Program-made: the position numbers and the translations under genes
DNA from: Streptomyces syringium
Lineage (GTDB): Bacteria > Actinomycetota > Actinomycetes > Streptomycetales > Streptomycetaceae
DNA length: 64,000 bases
Reading direction: 5' to 3'
Assembly: GCF_017876625.1 (NCBI RefSeq)
Contig: NZ_JAGIOH010000001.1
Location: 1,612,001 to 1,676,000 of the forward strand
The notes under the pieces: generated by a model
What the model was told of the DNA's origin: nothing
Seen by the model: only the letters and a program-made list of their open reading frames with translations
Database searches by the model: none
Shown here: positions 40,106 to 48,846 of the stretch, in pieces
How the letters are laid out: each line of letters begins with the position of its first letter
Position numbering within the stretch: the stretch's first letter is position 1

Positions 40106-40134
40106 GTGCCAAGGTCGTGCCAAAGGTGCCAAAG
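40106..40134 (-). repeat. Three iterated CTTTGGCAC units in the pheS leader
   Basis: On the minus strand the leader reads two direct copies of CTTTGGCAC and one variant (GACCTTGGCAC), 60-90 bases before the pheS ATG. A possible -10, TAGACT, lies just upstream (about 40138-40143). The repeats are too short for a T-box and no Phe-rich leader peptide is visible. They may bind a regulator or be a slippage product. Confidence 0.45.
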
Positions 40135-40181
40135 GTCGAGTCTAAAGGGCGCGGGTGGTCGGGTGGGCCCGCGGGCTGCGC

Positions 40182-41330
40182 TCAGGCCTGGGTGAGAAAG
40201 GCCGGGGCGCCCACGGGCAGGGTAAATCGGAACTGCGCGCCACCGTGCGGGGTGCGTCCCACGGTGATCGTCCCGCCGTGCGCCTCGACGATGCCCTTGA
40301 CGATGTAGAGACCCAGGCCGGTGCCGCCGCGCTTGCTGCCCCGCCAGAAGCGGGTGAAGACGCGGCCCATCGACTCCTCGGGGATGCCGGGGCCCTCATC
40401 GCTCACGGTGACCGCCGTTCCCTCCGTGTGGGCCTTCATCCGGGCCGGTGCGACCTCTATGGTGACCGTTCCCTCGCCGTGGCGCACCGCGTTTTCCAGC
40501 AGGTTGCCCAGCACCTGGTCGATCTTGTCCGGATCGGCCCAGAGGTCCGGCAGCGGCTCCACGACCCTGATCCGGAACCGCTCGGCGCGCTGTCCGGCCG
40601 TGGTGTGGGCCTGGACGTGCCGACGGACGGCCCCGACGATGTCGACGGGCTGGCGGCGCACCTCCAGCCGCCCGGAGTCGATCCGGGAGATGTCGAGCAG
40701 CTCGGCGATGAGCCGGTTGACCCGGTCGGCGTCGGCGTCGACGGTCTCCAGCATCAGCCGCTTCTGGTCGTCGGTGAACCGCTCCCACTTCGCCAGCAGC
40801 GTCGCGGTGAAGCCCTTGACGGAGGTCAGCGGCGAGCGCAGCTCGTGGGCGACGGTGGCGATCAGCTCGGCGTGGCTGCGCTCGGTGCGCCGCCGCGCCT
40901 CGGTGCCGCGCAGTTGGACGACGAGCCGGATCACCGGCCCGTTCGGCCGCTCGCGGACGTACCGGGCGGAGACGAGCACCTCGCGGCCGCCGGGGAGCAG
41001 CAGCTTCCGCTCCGGCTGGCCGACCCGGGTGCTGAGCCCGCCGTAGGGATCGGTCAGGGTCCACCAGCGGCGGCCGTCCAGATCCTCCAGCGGCAGGGCC
41101 CGCTCCAGCGGCCGGCCCAGCGCGTCACCGGCCCGTACGGCGGTGATGCGGGCCGCGGCGGCGTTGAAACAGGTGACCCGGCCGGTGTCGTCGGCGACGA
41201 CCAGCCCGTCCGGCAGGTCGTCGGGGTGCAGCCCGAGCCCGCCCGCGCCGGTGACCGGCGTTCCATGGGATCCGTGGGAGGCGTCCGGACAGGTGTCGGC
41301 CACTCTCCCGGAAGTCCTGACGTTCACCAC
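40182..41330 (-). CDS. Soluble PAS-domain sensor histidine kinase (orphan)
   Basis: This kinase of about 382 residues has an N-terminal PAS domain (LPDGLVVADDTGRVTCFNAAAARITAV), a HisKA domain with the phospho-acceptor His in IATVAHELRSPLTSVKGF, and a HATPase domain with N box LGNLLENAVRHG, G1 SDEGPGIPEE and G2 GSKRGGTGLGLYIVKG. It has no membrane segment, so it senses a cytosolic signal. No response regulator is adjacent. I choose GTG 41330 (GGAGG eight bases upstream); GTGs at 41336 and 41327 are close alternatives. It lies upstream of pheS on the same strand. Confidence 0.9.
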   Translation of the reverse strand: MVNVRTSGRVADTCPDASHGSHGTPVTGAGGLGLHPDDLPDGLVVADDTGRVTCFNAAAARITAVRAGDALGRPLERALPLEDLDGRRWWTLTDPYGGLSTRVGQPERKLLLPGGREVLVSARYVRERPNGPVIRLVVQLRGTEARRRTERSHAELIATVAHELRSPLTSVKGFTATLLAKWERFTDDQKRLMLETVDADADRVNRLIAELLDISRIDSGRLEVRRQPVDIVGAVRRHVQAHTTAGQRAERFRIRVVEPLPDLWADPDKIDQVLGNLLENAVRHGEGTVTIEVAPARMKAHTEGTAVTVSDEGPGIPEESMGRVFTRFWRGSKRGGTGLGLYIVKGIVEAHGGTITVGRTPHGGAQFRFTLPVGAPAFLTQA

Positions 41331-41366
41331 CCGCACCCCCTCCCGAGCCCCCGGACCGCAACCCTA

Positions 41367-42218
<852 letters not shown>

Positions 42219-42283
42219 GGGCGGCGGCTCACTTCGTAGTCACGAGGGAAGAAGGCTGGGGACGGGGCTCGGCTCGACGGCGG

Positions 42284-42322
42284 AAAAACGATGGACCCGC
42301 AGGCCGCGGGGCCTGCGGGTCC
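42284..42322 (-). terminator. Intrinsic terminator of infC-rpmI-rplT
   Basis: GGACCCGCAGGCC (42293-42305) pairs perfectly with 42310-42322 around GCGG, and on the minus strand five T follow (42288-42284). It lies 25 bases past the rplT stop. Confidence 0.88.
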
Positions 42323-42346
42323 GATCGACTGCCTCGGGGCGCCGGA

Positions 42347-42733
42347 TCAGGCGGCGGCCTTCGGGGCGTTGACGTCGGCCGGCAGAGCCTTCTGCGCGAC
42401 CTCGACGAGCGCGGCGAACGCGTTCATGTCGTTGACCGCGAGCTCGGCCAGGATCTTGCGGTCCACCTCGATGTTGGCGGCCTTCAGACCCTGGATGAGG
42501 CGGTTGTACGTCATGCCGTTCTGGCGGGCAGCGGCGTTGATGCGCTGGATCCACAGCTGACGGAAGTCGCCCTTGCGCTTCTTGCGGTCGTTGTAGTTGT
42601 AGACCAGGGAGTGGGTGACCTGCTCCTTGGCCTTGCGGTACAGGCGCGACCGCTGGCCGCGGTAGCCCTTGGCCGCCTCGAGGATCGCCCGGCGCTTCTT
42701 GTGGGCGTTGACTGCCCGCTTGACGCGTGCCAC
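42347..42733 (-). CDS. rplT: 50S ribosomal protein L20
   Basis: L20 is an early assembly protein of the large subunit and, in other bacteria, the repressor of its own operon. The 128-residue protein opens [39 protein letters not shown], highly basic and typical, and has the family block [15 protein letters not shown]. The start is GTG 42731-42733 after AAGGAG. It is third in infC-rpmI-rplT. Confidence 0.98.
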   Translation of the reverse strand: MARVKRAVNAHKKRRAILEAAKGYRGQRSRLYRKAKEQVTHSLVYNYNDRKKRKGDFRQLWIQRINAAARQNGMTYNRLIQGLKAANIEVDRKILAELAVNDMNAFAALVEVAQKALPADVNAPKAAA

Positions 42734-42834
42734 TTGTTAACTCCTTGTAGCGGGGCCGCGGTGGATTCTCACGCGGCCCGAATTCGATTGGGTCCCGGTC
42801 CGACGCGCACCCCGGGCGAGCGGGGTGCGAAACG

Positions 42835-43029
42835 TCACTTGCCGAGAAGCTTCTTGATCTTCTTGGCGTCGCCCGGGGCCATCTCGGCGTTGCCGGTGAG
42901 GCGACGCGTCAGCTTGGACGACTTGTGCTCGAGCAGGTGGCGCTTGCCGGCGCGCTCGCGCATGACCTTGCCGGAGCCAGTGATCTTGAAGCGCTTGCTG
43001 GCACCGGAGTGCGTCTTGTTCTTCGGCAT
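42835..43029 (-). CDS. rpmI: 50S ribosomal protein L35
   Basis: This 64-residue basic ribosomal protein opens with [21 protein letters not shown] and ends KKIKKLLGK, an exact family pattern. GAGGAG is eight bases before the ATG. It lies between infC and rplT, 101 bases from the latter. Confidence 0.98.
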   Translation of the reverse strand: MPKNKTHSGASKRFKITGSGKVMRERAGKRHLLEHKSSKLTRRLTGNAEMAPGDAKKIKKLLGK

Positions 43030-43108
43030 GCGCCGTATCTCCTCGTCGGTGGCACTCCCCCGGGCCCGGAAAACGGGCGCACGGAAGCGTCAGCTTGGTT
43101 CGGTTGGT

Positions 43109-43160
43109 GCCCGGGGCGGTGCCCCGGGCCGGGTAATCCAGGGCCGCGGGGCCCCTGGAT
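43109..43160 (-). promoter_or_regulatory. Paired hairpins in the infC-rpmI spacer
   Basis: GCCCGGGGC (43109-43117) pairs perfectly with GCCCCGGGC (43121-43129). A second stem pairs 43136-43143 with 43153-43160 and begins at the infC stop codon. In E. coli the L20 translational operator lies between infC and rpmI; position suggests an equivalent, but no sequence similarity is claimed. Confidence 0.5.
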
Positions 43161-43798
43161 CACGCCTCTGCAGGCTCCTCGGCGGACTGCTCCTGCTCGG
43201 CGGGCTGCTCCTGCTCGGCGGAGGCACCCTGGCGCTCCGCCTTGCGAGCGGCCTGCGCCTCGCGGGCTTCGGCCATCGCCTCGGTCTTCTTCTTGTGAGG
43301 ACCGAGAACCATGATCATGTTTCGGCCGTCCTGCTTCGGGTTCGACTCGACGAAACCGAGGTCCTGGACGTCCTCCGCCAGCCGCTGCAGCAGTCGGTAG
43401 CCCAGCTCGGGGCGGGACTGCTCGCGACCACGGAACATGATCGTGATCTTGACCTTGTCGCCCTGCTTGAGGAACCGGACGACGTGACCCTTCTTGGTGT
43501 CATAGTCGTGCGGGTCGATCTTCGGCCGGAGCTTCATCTCCTTGATGACCGTGTGCGCCTGGTTCTTGCGCGCCTCACGGGCCTTCATGGCCGACTCGTA
43601 CTTGAACTTGCCGTAGTCCATGAGCTTGCAGACCGGCGGCCTGGCGGAAGCGGCAACCTCGACGAGGTCGAGGTCGTACTCCTGCGCGAGCTCAAGGGCC
43701 TTGGCGAGCGGCACAATGCCCACCTGCTCGCCGCTCGGACCGACGAGTCGCACCTCGGGGACGCGAATCCGGTCGTTGATGCGGGGCTCGGTGCTGAT
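43160..43798 (-). CDS. infC: Translation initiation factor IF-3, AUC start codon
   Basis: IF-3 checks start-codon pairing on the 30S subunit. The protein of about 212 residues opens [27 protein letters not shown] and has the linker helix and C-domain with [41 protein letters not shown]. It ends in an acidic Glu/Ala-rich tail. The start is best read as ATC 43798-43796, four bases after a perfect AGGAGG. A GTG at 43822 is in frame but would put the ribosome-binding site inside the gene. Rare AUU/AUC starts give infC self-control in other bacteria. Confidence 0.95.
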   Translation of the reverse strand: MSTEPRINDRIRVPEVRLVGPSGEQVGIVPLAKALELAQEYDLDLVEVAASARPPVCKLMDYGKFKYESAMKAREARKNQAHTVIKEMKLRPKIDPHDYDTKKGHVVRFLKQGDKVKITIMFRGREQSRPELGYRLLQRLAEDVQDLGFVESNPKQDGRNMIMVLGPHKKKTEAMAEAREAQAARKAERQGASAEQEQPAEQEQSAEEPAEA

Positions 43799-43886
43799 GG
43801 GGCCTCCTAGGTAGCACCACACGGTTGTCTGGCGGACAGCCGCGTAACGTCTGTTCGGGATGACCCCCGCGTCGTACTCGTGACGC

Positions 43887-43919
43887 AAAAAACGCCCCGG
43901 ACGGGACACAGGCAGGGGC
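43887..43919 (-). terminator. Attenuator-like hairpin with U6 in the infC leader
   Basis: On the minus strand GCCCC (43919-43915) can pair with GGGGC (43898-43894) and is followed by six T (43892-43887). It lies about 90 bases before the infC start. No minus-strand gene ends upstream, so a terminator here can only act on the infC leader transcript. Confidence 0.6.
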
Positions 43920-44259
43920 TCCTCAAACACCGGGAGCACCGCCGCGGTCAACCGCGAGGCGCAACAGCGATTCCACATCGTCCGTACGGAACGATGGGCG
44001 TCGCCTGACCGGAGACCTGCCGGCCCGGGGGCCGTGCGAGGTGGGAGATCGGAGCCTCCACTTGTGGGCCGGGCACGCGAGTGTCCAGCCGGTCGAGGTC
44101 CAGCATAGCAGTGACCCGGCCCGGTCCCCACTCGGCGGGACCCGGGCCCTAGGCTGGGCCCATCGGCCGGGACACATCGTCCGGCACGAGAAACGTCCGG
44201 CACCAGGACCCGTACACCGACCCCGTACGAGCGGCCGGACCCGAAGCGGAAGAGCAACC
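43920..44259. other. Divergent control region between infC and the DUF1844 gene
   Basis: No gene is supported here. A possible infC -10 (TATGCT on the minus strand, 44107-44102) would give a leader of about 300 bases. A possible plus-strand -10 (TAGGCT, about 44150-44155) would serve the DUF1844 gene. Neither has a strong -35. Confidence 0.4.
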
Positions 44260-44661
44260 ATGAGCGACGCCACCCCCGAGACGCCCCCGTCTGCCCCGAC
44301 CGCCCCGTCGGCCTCCTCCGAAGAGGCGCCGGACTTCGACAGCATGACCCGTGACATCGCGGACGTGCCCGCGGTCGAGGTGATCACGACGGTCGCGGTG
44401 CACCTGATGAGCTCGGCGGCGGTCAACCTGGGCCTCGCCGAGGAGGGCGAGCACCACAAGGACCTGGACGAGGCCCGCAAGCTGATCACCGCCCTCGCCG
44501 GGCTGGTCACCGCCAGCGCCACCGAGGTCAGCAACTTCCACGCCGGACCGCTGCGCGACGGTCTGAAGTCGCTCCAGCTGGCCTTCCGTGAGGCCTCCGT
44601 CGTACCGGACGAGCCGGGCAAGGGCCCGGGCGAGCAGTACACGGGCCCGGTCTTCGGCTGA
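44260..44661 (+). CDS. DUF1844 family protein
   Basis: This 133-residue cytosolic protein matches DUF1844, a short helical family common near infC in actinobacteria. The core is [39 protein letters not shown], followed by [24 protein letters not shown]. The first 25 residues are Pro/Ser/Thr-rich and probably disordered. The function is unknown. The ATG at 44260 follows GGAAGAG. It is divergent from infC and convergent with the aquaporin gene. Confidence 0.9.
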   Translation: MSDATPETPPSAPTAPSASSEEAPDFDSMTRDIADVPAVEVITTVAVHLMSSAAVNLGLAEEGEHHKDLDEARKLITALAGLVTASATEVSNFHAGPLRDGLKSLQLAFREASVVPDEPGKGPGEQYTGPVFG

Positions 44662-44692
44662 GCCCCTCCCCCCGGCCCCGGTCCCGGCGGTC

Positions 44693-45472
44693 TCAGGCCG
44701 TCGGGCGGGGCTCCGTGGAGAGCTCGTCCGCGAGGTGGGCCGGACCCATCCGGGGATGGGTGACCCGGTGCGCGAACGCCGCGAGCGCGGCCCCGATCGG
44801 CGGGGCGACGAGGAACAGCCACAGCTGGGAGAGCGCCCCGCCGCCCGCGAAGAGGGCCGGCCCGAGGCTGCGGGCCGGGTTCACGGACGTGCCGGTCAGC
44901 GGGATGCCCACCAGGTGGACCACCGCGAGCGCCAGCCCGATGGGCAGCCCGTCGAAGCCCACGACGGCGACCTTGTGGGTCACCGACAGGACGACGAGGA
45001 CCAGCAGGAAGGTCATCGCGACCTCGGCGAGGAACGCGCCACCGGTGTTGAGGTGCACCGCCGACCGGTCGGCGAAGCCGTTGCTGCCGAAGGCGCCGTG
45101 CGTCTGCAGCCCCGGCACCTGCTTGGCCAGCAGGAACAGCAGCGCGGCCCCCACGATGCCGCCGAGCAGCTGCGCGATCCAGTACTCCAGCGCCGTACGC
45201 CGGGAGATCCGCCCCTCCAGCAGCAGACCGAGCGTGACCGCCGGGTTGACGTGACAGCCCGATATGGGCCCCAGGGCGTACGCCAGGGCCAGAAGAGTGA
45301 ATCCGAAGGCCAGGGCGATGCCGAGCACACCGATGTAGTCGGCCGCGAGGACCGCGGATCCGACGGCGAAGAAGACCAGCAGCAGGGTCCCGAGGAATTC
45401 GGCCGCGACGGTCCGCTTCTGCACGGGGTCGAGCCGGTCGAGCCGTAGTGATCCCAGTTTCACGGCGTCCAT
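44693..45472 (-). CDS. Aquaporin (MIP family), AqpZ-like
   Basis: This 259-residue channel has six membrane helices and two half-helices with NPA motifs, CHVNPAVT and SVNPARS. The selectivity-filter signature HLVGIPLTGTSVNPARS keeps the His and Arg seen in water-selective AqpZ, whereas glycerol facilitators usually have Gly in place of the His. Water is therefore the likely substrate. The N-terminal 20 residues and C-terminal tail are hydrophilic. It starts at ATG 45472 and appears to be monocistronic. Confidence 0.9.
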   Translation of the reverse strand: MDAVKLGSLRLDRLDPVQKRTVAAEFLGTLLLVFFAVGSAVLAADYIGVLGIALAFGFTLLALAYALGPISGCHVNPAVTLGLLLEGRISRRTALEYWIAQLLGGIVGAALLFLLAKQVPGLQTHGAFGSNGFADRSAVHLNTGGAFLAEVAMTFLLVLVVLSVTHKVAVVGFDGLPIGLALAVVHLVGIPLTGTSVNPARSLGPALFAGGGALSQLWLFLVAPPIGAALAAFAHRVTHPRMGPAHLADELSTEPRPTA

Positions 45473-45602
45473 GGCGTCCTCCCGGGGATCTCGTGGACTG
45501 TCCTCGCATTGTCGGACGGTCTCAGGCCGGGCGCCTGTCGGCTTGGCAGCCGGGGGGGCACGAAGGGCCCGTCTTGTCCCGCACCACCGCTGCGCGGCAG
45601 TG

Positions 45603-45716
45603 TCCTCAATCGCCGGACGGGCTGCTGTGCTGTGCCCTCAAACGCCGGACGGGCTTGGCGGCTGAGCTCAGCCACAACAAGCCCGTCCGGCGTTTGAGGA
45701 CGCGCCCGCAGGGCGC
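45603..45716. repeat. Dispersed palindromic element, copy 3 (three units)
   Basis: Unit A is 45603-45624 and unit B 45636-45657 (both reversed); unit C is 45678-45716 (forward, with the GCGCCCGCAGGGCGC tail). B and C pair perfectly over 22 bases (45636-45657 with 45678-45699), and the loop itself contains a perfect palindrome GGCTGAGCTCAGCC at 45660-45673. It sits between the SseB 3' end and the aquaporin 5' end. Confidence 0.85.
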
Positions 45717-45764
45717 TCGCCGCCGCAGGCGGCACCGAATCAGTGCGGAGCACCCCGCAGGGGA

Positions 45765-46508
45765 TCAGCGGCTGAAGAGCGGTTCCCCGGGGACCGCCGC
45801 CCCCGGCGGCAGCAGGGCCAGGTCCAGGCCCTTGACGAGCCGGGCGCGCAGCACGTCGTCCGCCGCGAGGGCCTCCGCGACCTTCCGGACCACCTCGGCG
45901 GGGACGGCGCCGTCCGCCAGGGCGAGCGCCAGGGTGCCGTCGGCGTCCGTCGAGGGCGCGAGGTGCGCGCGCAGCACGCCGACCTCGCCGGCCAGCACGG
46001 ACCGCAGGGCGTCGGTGACGGCCGGGTCGGCCGCCGGGTCCCCGCTGTCCCGTCCCTCCGCCAGCGCCAGCAGGGCCGGGCCCGTCAGCTGGTACGGCAC
46101 GGGTCCCGCGAGATCCAGCACGATCGTGTCCGCCTTCTCATGGGCGGCCGCCTGGAGCGCCTGGTGCAGGGGCACGGCCACGGGGCGCGCGTCCGCGCGC
46201 CAGCGGGCCAGGGTCTCGATGGAGGTGAACGCGGGCAGCGCCTTCCGCCCGTCCGGCGCCTGGAGCGTCGGCACGGCCATGTCACTGGTCTTCTCGCGCC
46301 GCAACCCGTCCGGCCCGGTCTCCACCTCACCGAGCACGGCGACCACCGGCACGAGCAGCCGTGCCGCTCGCAGGGCGACAAGGACACCGGCCTCGGCGCC
46401 GTCGGCGGAAGGATCGGCCGACCAGGCAGCGAGCGCCGCCGCGAGGGCGGGGTCGGCGGAGCCGTTGTCGTCGGAAAAACCGGGGTCCGGGATGTTCTTT
46501 CGCTCCAC
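45765..46508 (-). CDS. SseB-family protein
   Basis: This 247-residue protein matches the SseB N-terminal domain family: VLVALRAARLLVPVVAV, then SDMAVPTLQAPDGRKALPAFTSIETLARW and ARPVAVPLHQALQAAAHEKADTIVLDLAGPVPYQL. In actinobacteria these are cytosolic proteins of unknown function, sometimes near type VII secretion genes. The start is GTG 46506-46508. The C-terminal 90 residues are less conserved. It lies 80 bases downstream of a mycosin-like protease gene and may belong to that operon. Confidence 0.87.
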   Translation of the reverse strand: MERKNIPDPGFSDDNGSADPALAAALAAWSADPSADGAEAGVLVALRAARLLVPVVAVLGEVETGPDGLRREKTSDMAVPTLQAPDGRKALPAFTSIETLARWRADARPVAVPLHQALQAAAHEKADTIVLDLAGPVPYQLTGPALLALAEGRDSGDPAADPAVTDALRSVLAGEVGVLRAHLAPSTDADGTLALALADGAVPAEVVRKVAEALAADDVLRARLVKGLDLALLPPGAAVPGEPLFSR

Positions 46509-46588
46509 GGTTTGAGCCTACCGGCCCGGCACGGGGCCCCTACCGGGGGGTTTGCCGGGTGCGGGTCCGGCTGCGCGCAGCGGCAGCG

Positions 46589-47761
46589 TCACGAACGGCG
46601 ACGTCCACGCCGGAGCACCACCGCTGCGGCGAGCAGCGCCACACCCACCGCGCCCGCCGCCAAGGCCGGCACAGGGATTCCGGGTTCGGAGGAGTCCGAC
46701 GAGTGCGGGCCGGGCCCGAAGTACCGGCCCGTGTAGTCGCGTGCGACACGCGGACCACTCGCCGAGGGACGCAGACGCGAACCCCGCGCAATCGCAGCCG
46801 CCGGGTCGACCAGCCCCGCGCCCAGCGCGTCCGAGCGGCCGCCGCGTGGGGTGTCCCGGGCCGTGGAGGTGAGGAGGTCGCGGATCTGGGCCGGGCTCAG
46901 GCCCGGGTGCGCGGCGCGGACGAGGGCGACGGCGCCCGAGACGAACGCGGCGGCGGCGCTCGTGCCCCAGCCCTCGTAGTAGCGGCGGTCGGGGTCGGCG
47001 ATGACGACGTCGACGCCGGGCGCGCTGACGGTCGCGTACCAGCGGCGGGTGGAGAAGGCGGCGCGGCTGCCGTAGCGGTCGACGGCGGCCACGGCGATCA
47101 CCCCGGGGTATGCGGCGGGGTAGGAGACGTGGTCGCCGTGCTCGCCGCCGTTGCCGGCGGAGGCGACGACGACGGCGCCCTTGCTCAGGGCGTACCGGAC
47201 GGCGGCGTCCTCGCGGGGTTCGGGGTGGGCGGAGTCGCTGTCGTCGCCGAGGGACAGGTTGATCACGTCGGCGCCGTGGTCGGCGGCCCAGCGGATGCCG
47301 TCGGCGAGGGCGCCGCCGCGTGCGGTGCGGGCCCGGGGGCGGGCCGGGTCCTTGTCCTCCAGGATCACCCGGACCGGCAGGATCTTCGCTTCCGGGGCGA
47401 TGCCGAGGACGCCGTCGGCGTTGTCGTCGCCGTGGCCGCGCCCGGCGATGATGCCCGCCATGGCGGTTCCGTGCCGGGCCCACGCCCGGTCGCCGCGCCG
47501 GGCGCCGAAGCCGACGAGGTCCTCGCCGGGCAGGACTTGGCCCGCCAGGTCGGGGTGTCCCTCGTCGACACCGGTGTCGAGGACCGCGACGGTGATGCCC
47601 GCGCCCTTGGTCGTCTTCCACGCCTCCTGGGTGCGCAGGGCGTCGAGGGCCCACTCCTGGGCCCGTATGGTGTCGGCCCGGGCGGACCCGGCGGGCAGGG
47701 CGACGAGCGTGGCGGCGGCCAGCGCGGTGGCGGCCCGGCGGACGCCGTGGGGCACCGTCAT
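46589..47761 (-). CDS. Mycosin-like subtilisin (S8) protease, membrane-anchored
   Basis: This 390-residue exported serine protease has a signal peptide (ALAAATLVALPAGSARA). The catalytic triad is Asp62 (VAVLDTGVD), His97 (ARHGTAMAG) and Ser268 (GWGTSAAAAFVSG), with oxyanion Asn204 (SAGNGG). A C-terminal helix ([19 protein letters not shown]) followed by RRGRRRS anchors it with the catalytic domain outside. This layout is that of MycP of type VII secretion, but no EccC or WXG100 gene is in the window. Its ATG overlaps the preceding membrane-protein stop by four bases. Confidence 0.9.
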   Translation of the reverse strand: MTVPHGVRRAATALAAATLVALPAGSARADTIRAQEWALDALRTQEAWKTTKGAGITVAVLDTGVDEGHPDLAGQVLPGEDLVGFGARRGDRAWARHGTAMAGIIAGRGHGDDNADGVLGIAPEAKILPVRVILEDKDPARPRARTARGGALADGIRWAADHGADVINLSLGDDSDSAHPEPREDAAVRYALSKGAVVVASAGNGGEHGDHVSYPAAYPGVIAVAAVDRYGSRAAFSTRRWYATVSAPGVDVVIADPDRRYYEGWGTSAAAAFVSGAVALVRAAHPGLSPAQIRDLLTSTARDTPRGGRSDALGAGLVDPAAAIARGSRLRPSASGPRVARDYTGRYFGPGPHSSDSSEPGIPVPALAAGAVGVALLAAAVVLRRGRRRS

Positions 47762-48657
47762 CGGGTGGTCTCCTGAGGTCGTGTCACGGCCTGCCGGACG
47801 CCTTGCTCCAGTCGGTCGGCGAGCGCGTTCGCGTCGTGGCCGAGGCCCGCCTGGGCGGGGGCGGAGGTCGCGCCGGGGCGGACGGCACGTTCGGCCGGCT
47901 GGGGCGGGGTGCCCGTACGGGCGTCGGCGAAGCCGGTCACGGCGTAGACGACGGCCGGGGCGTCGGTCAGGACGCTGATGTGCCAGCTGGCGCGCTGGGC
48001 GTCGCCGAAGCGTTCGGCGGCGGTGCCCTTCGGCGCGTACGGGCGGGGCATCAGATCCGGGCGCTCACCGAGGCGTTCGCCGGTGAACCGCTTGCGCAGG
48101 GCACGCATGCCGGTGGCGTCGGTGTCGGTGACGAGCAGTCCGACGGTGGTCACGCGGGTCGAGGTGGCGTCGGTGTACGCGGCCCGCAGCAGCCGCTTGC
48201 AGCCGGCCGGTGCCAACGCCCTGGCCAGCAGGGGGTCGAAGGCGCCTTTGCAGTCGGCGTCGGCGGCGACGCCGATGCGGGTCCAGTGGCGGGCAGCGCC
48301 TCCGGGGCCGGCCGTGGCGTTGTGCACGGTCCGGGGGAAGAGGGTGTCCACGGGCACGGTCCGCCAGAGGTCGGCGCCGCGCGCGTAGGCGGTTTCGGCC
48401 GCGCCGCGCTCCCCCGGCGCGGTGAGCCATGTGCCGGCGACGGCGCCGCCGATGAGGCCGAGGCCGAGGACCGCGCACGCGGCGGCCGCGGCACCGCGCC
48501 CGGGGCGTCTGCGGGGGGCGCCGGGCTCGGTGCCGTCCGGCGGCGGCCCGGGGGCGCCCCGCCATGGCGGGGCCTGCCAGGCGTCCGGCGCCATGGCGGG
48601 CAGGGGGGTCCGGGCGAAGGGGGCGGACGGCAGCATGGGGTCCGCTTCGGTGCTCAA
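47758..48657 (-). CDS. Hypothetical membrane protein coupled to the mycosin-like protease
   Basis: This protein of about 299 residues starts best at TTG 48657 with GGGGGAG upstream. A Pro/Ala-rich cytosolic N-terminus (about 50 residues) precedes one membrane helix (AAAACAVLGLGLIGGAVAGTWL). The extracytoplasmic domain has two Cys (DADCKGAF and APAGCKRLL) that may form a disulfide, and the segment STRVTTVGLLVTDTDATGMRALRKRF. I recognise no named family. Its stop overlaps the protease start (ATGA), so the two are likely a functional pair, perhaps substrate or regulator and protease. Confidence 0.75.
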   Translation of the reverse strand: MSTEADPMLPSAPFARTPLPAMAPDAWQAPPWRGAPGPPPDGTEPGAPRRRPGRGAAAAACAVLGLGLIGGAVAGTWLTAPGERGAAETAYARGADLWRTVPVDTLFPRTVHNATAGPGGAARHWTRIGVAADADCKGAFDPLLARALAPAGCKRLLRAAYTDATSTRVTTVGLLVTDTDATGMRALRKRFTGERLGERPDLMPRPYAPKGTAAERFGDAQRASWHISVLTDAPAVVYAVTGFADARTGTPPQPAERAVRPGATSAPAQAGLGHDANALADRLEQGVRQAVTRPQETTR

Positions 48658-48846
48658 CTTGCGCTCCCCCTCGCGAGCCGGCTCGCCGTACCGCCCTCGG
48701 GACAGGCCGGTTCGAATCCGTACAACCCGCCACCGGCGGGTGGCCCGTGGCGTGCGCGGACACTCTACGGGGCGGGGAGCCGCACGGGCCATTCGCCAGT
48801 GACGGCCCTCTGTTCAGGGGTGATTGCCTCTGGCAGGCTGCCCGCC

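Noticed and set aside
38922..40112. pheS start at 40112
   Set aside because: The extra 23 residues ([20 protein letters not shown]...) have no family similarity; ATG 40043 matches where PheS proteins normally begin.
43160..44257. infC extended to 44257
   Set aside because: The extension contains the U6 attenuator and low-complexity sequence, and homology begins at the AUC codon after AGGAGG.
43923..45509. Long minus-strand frame over the DUF1844 and aquaporin region
   Set aside because: The translation is low-complexity and runs antisense to DUF1844 and out of frame to the aquaporin, which both have clear homology.
45603..45716. CRISPR array
   Set aside because: The three repeat units are inverted and unequal in spacing and no cas gene is present; they form a hairpin element instead.
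46589..48657. Type VII (ESX) secretion locus
   Set aside because: Only a MycP-like protease and one membrane protein are present; no EccC ATPase, EccD or WXG100 substrate lies in the window.
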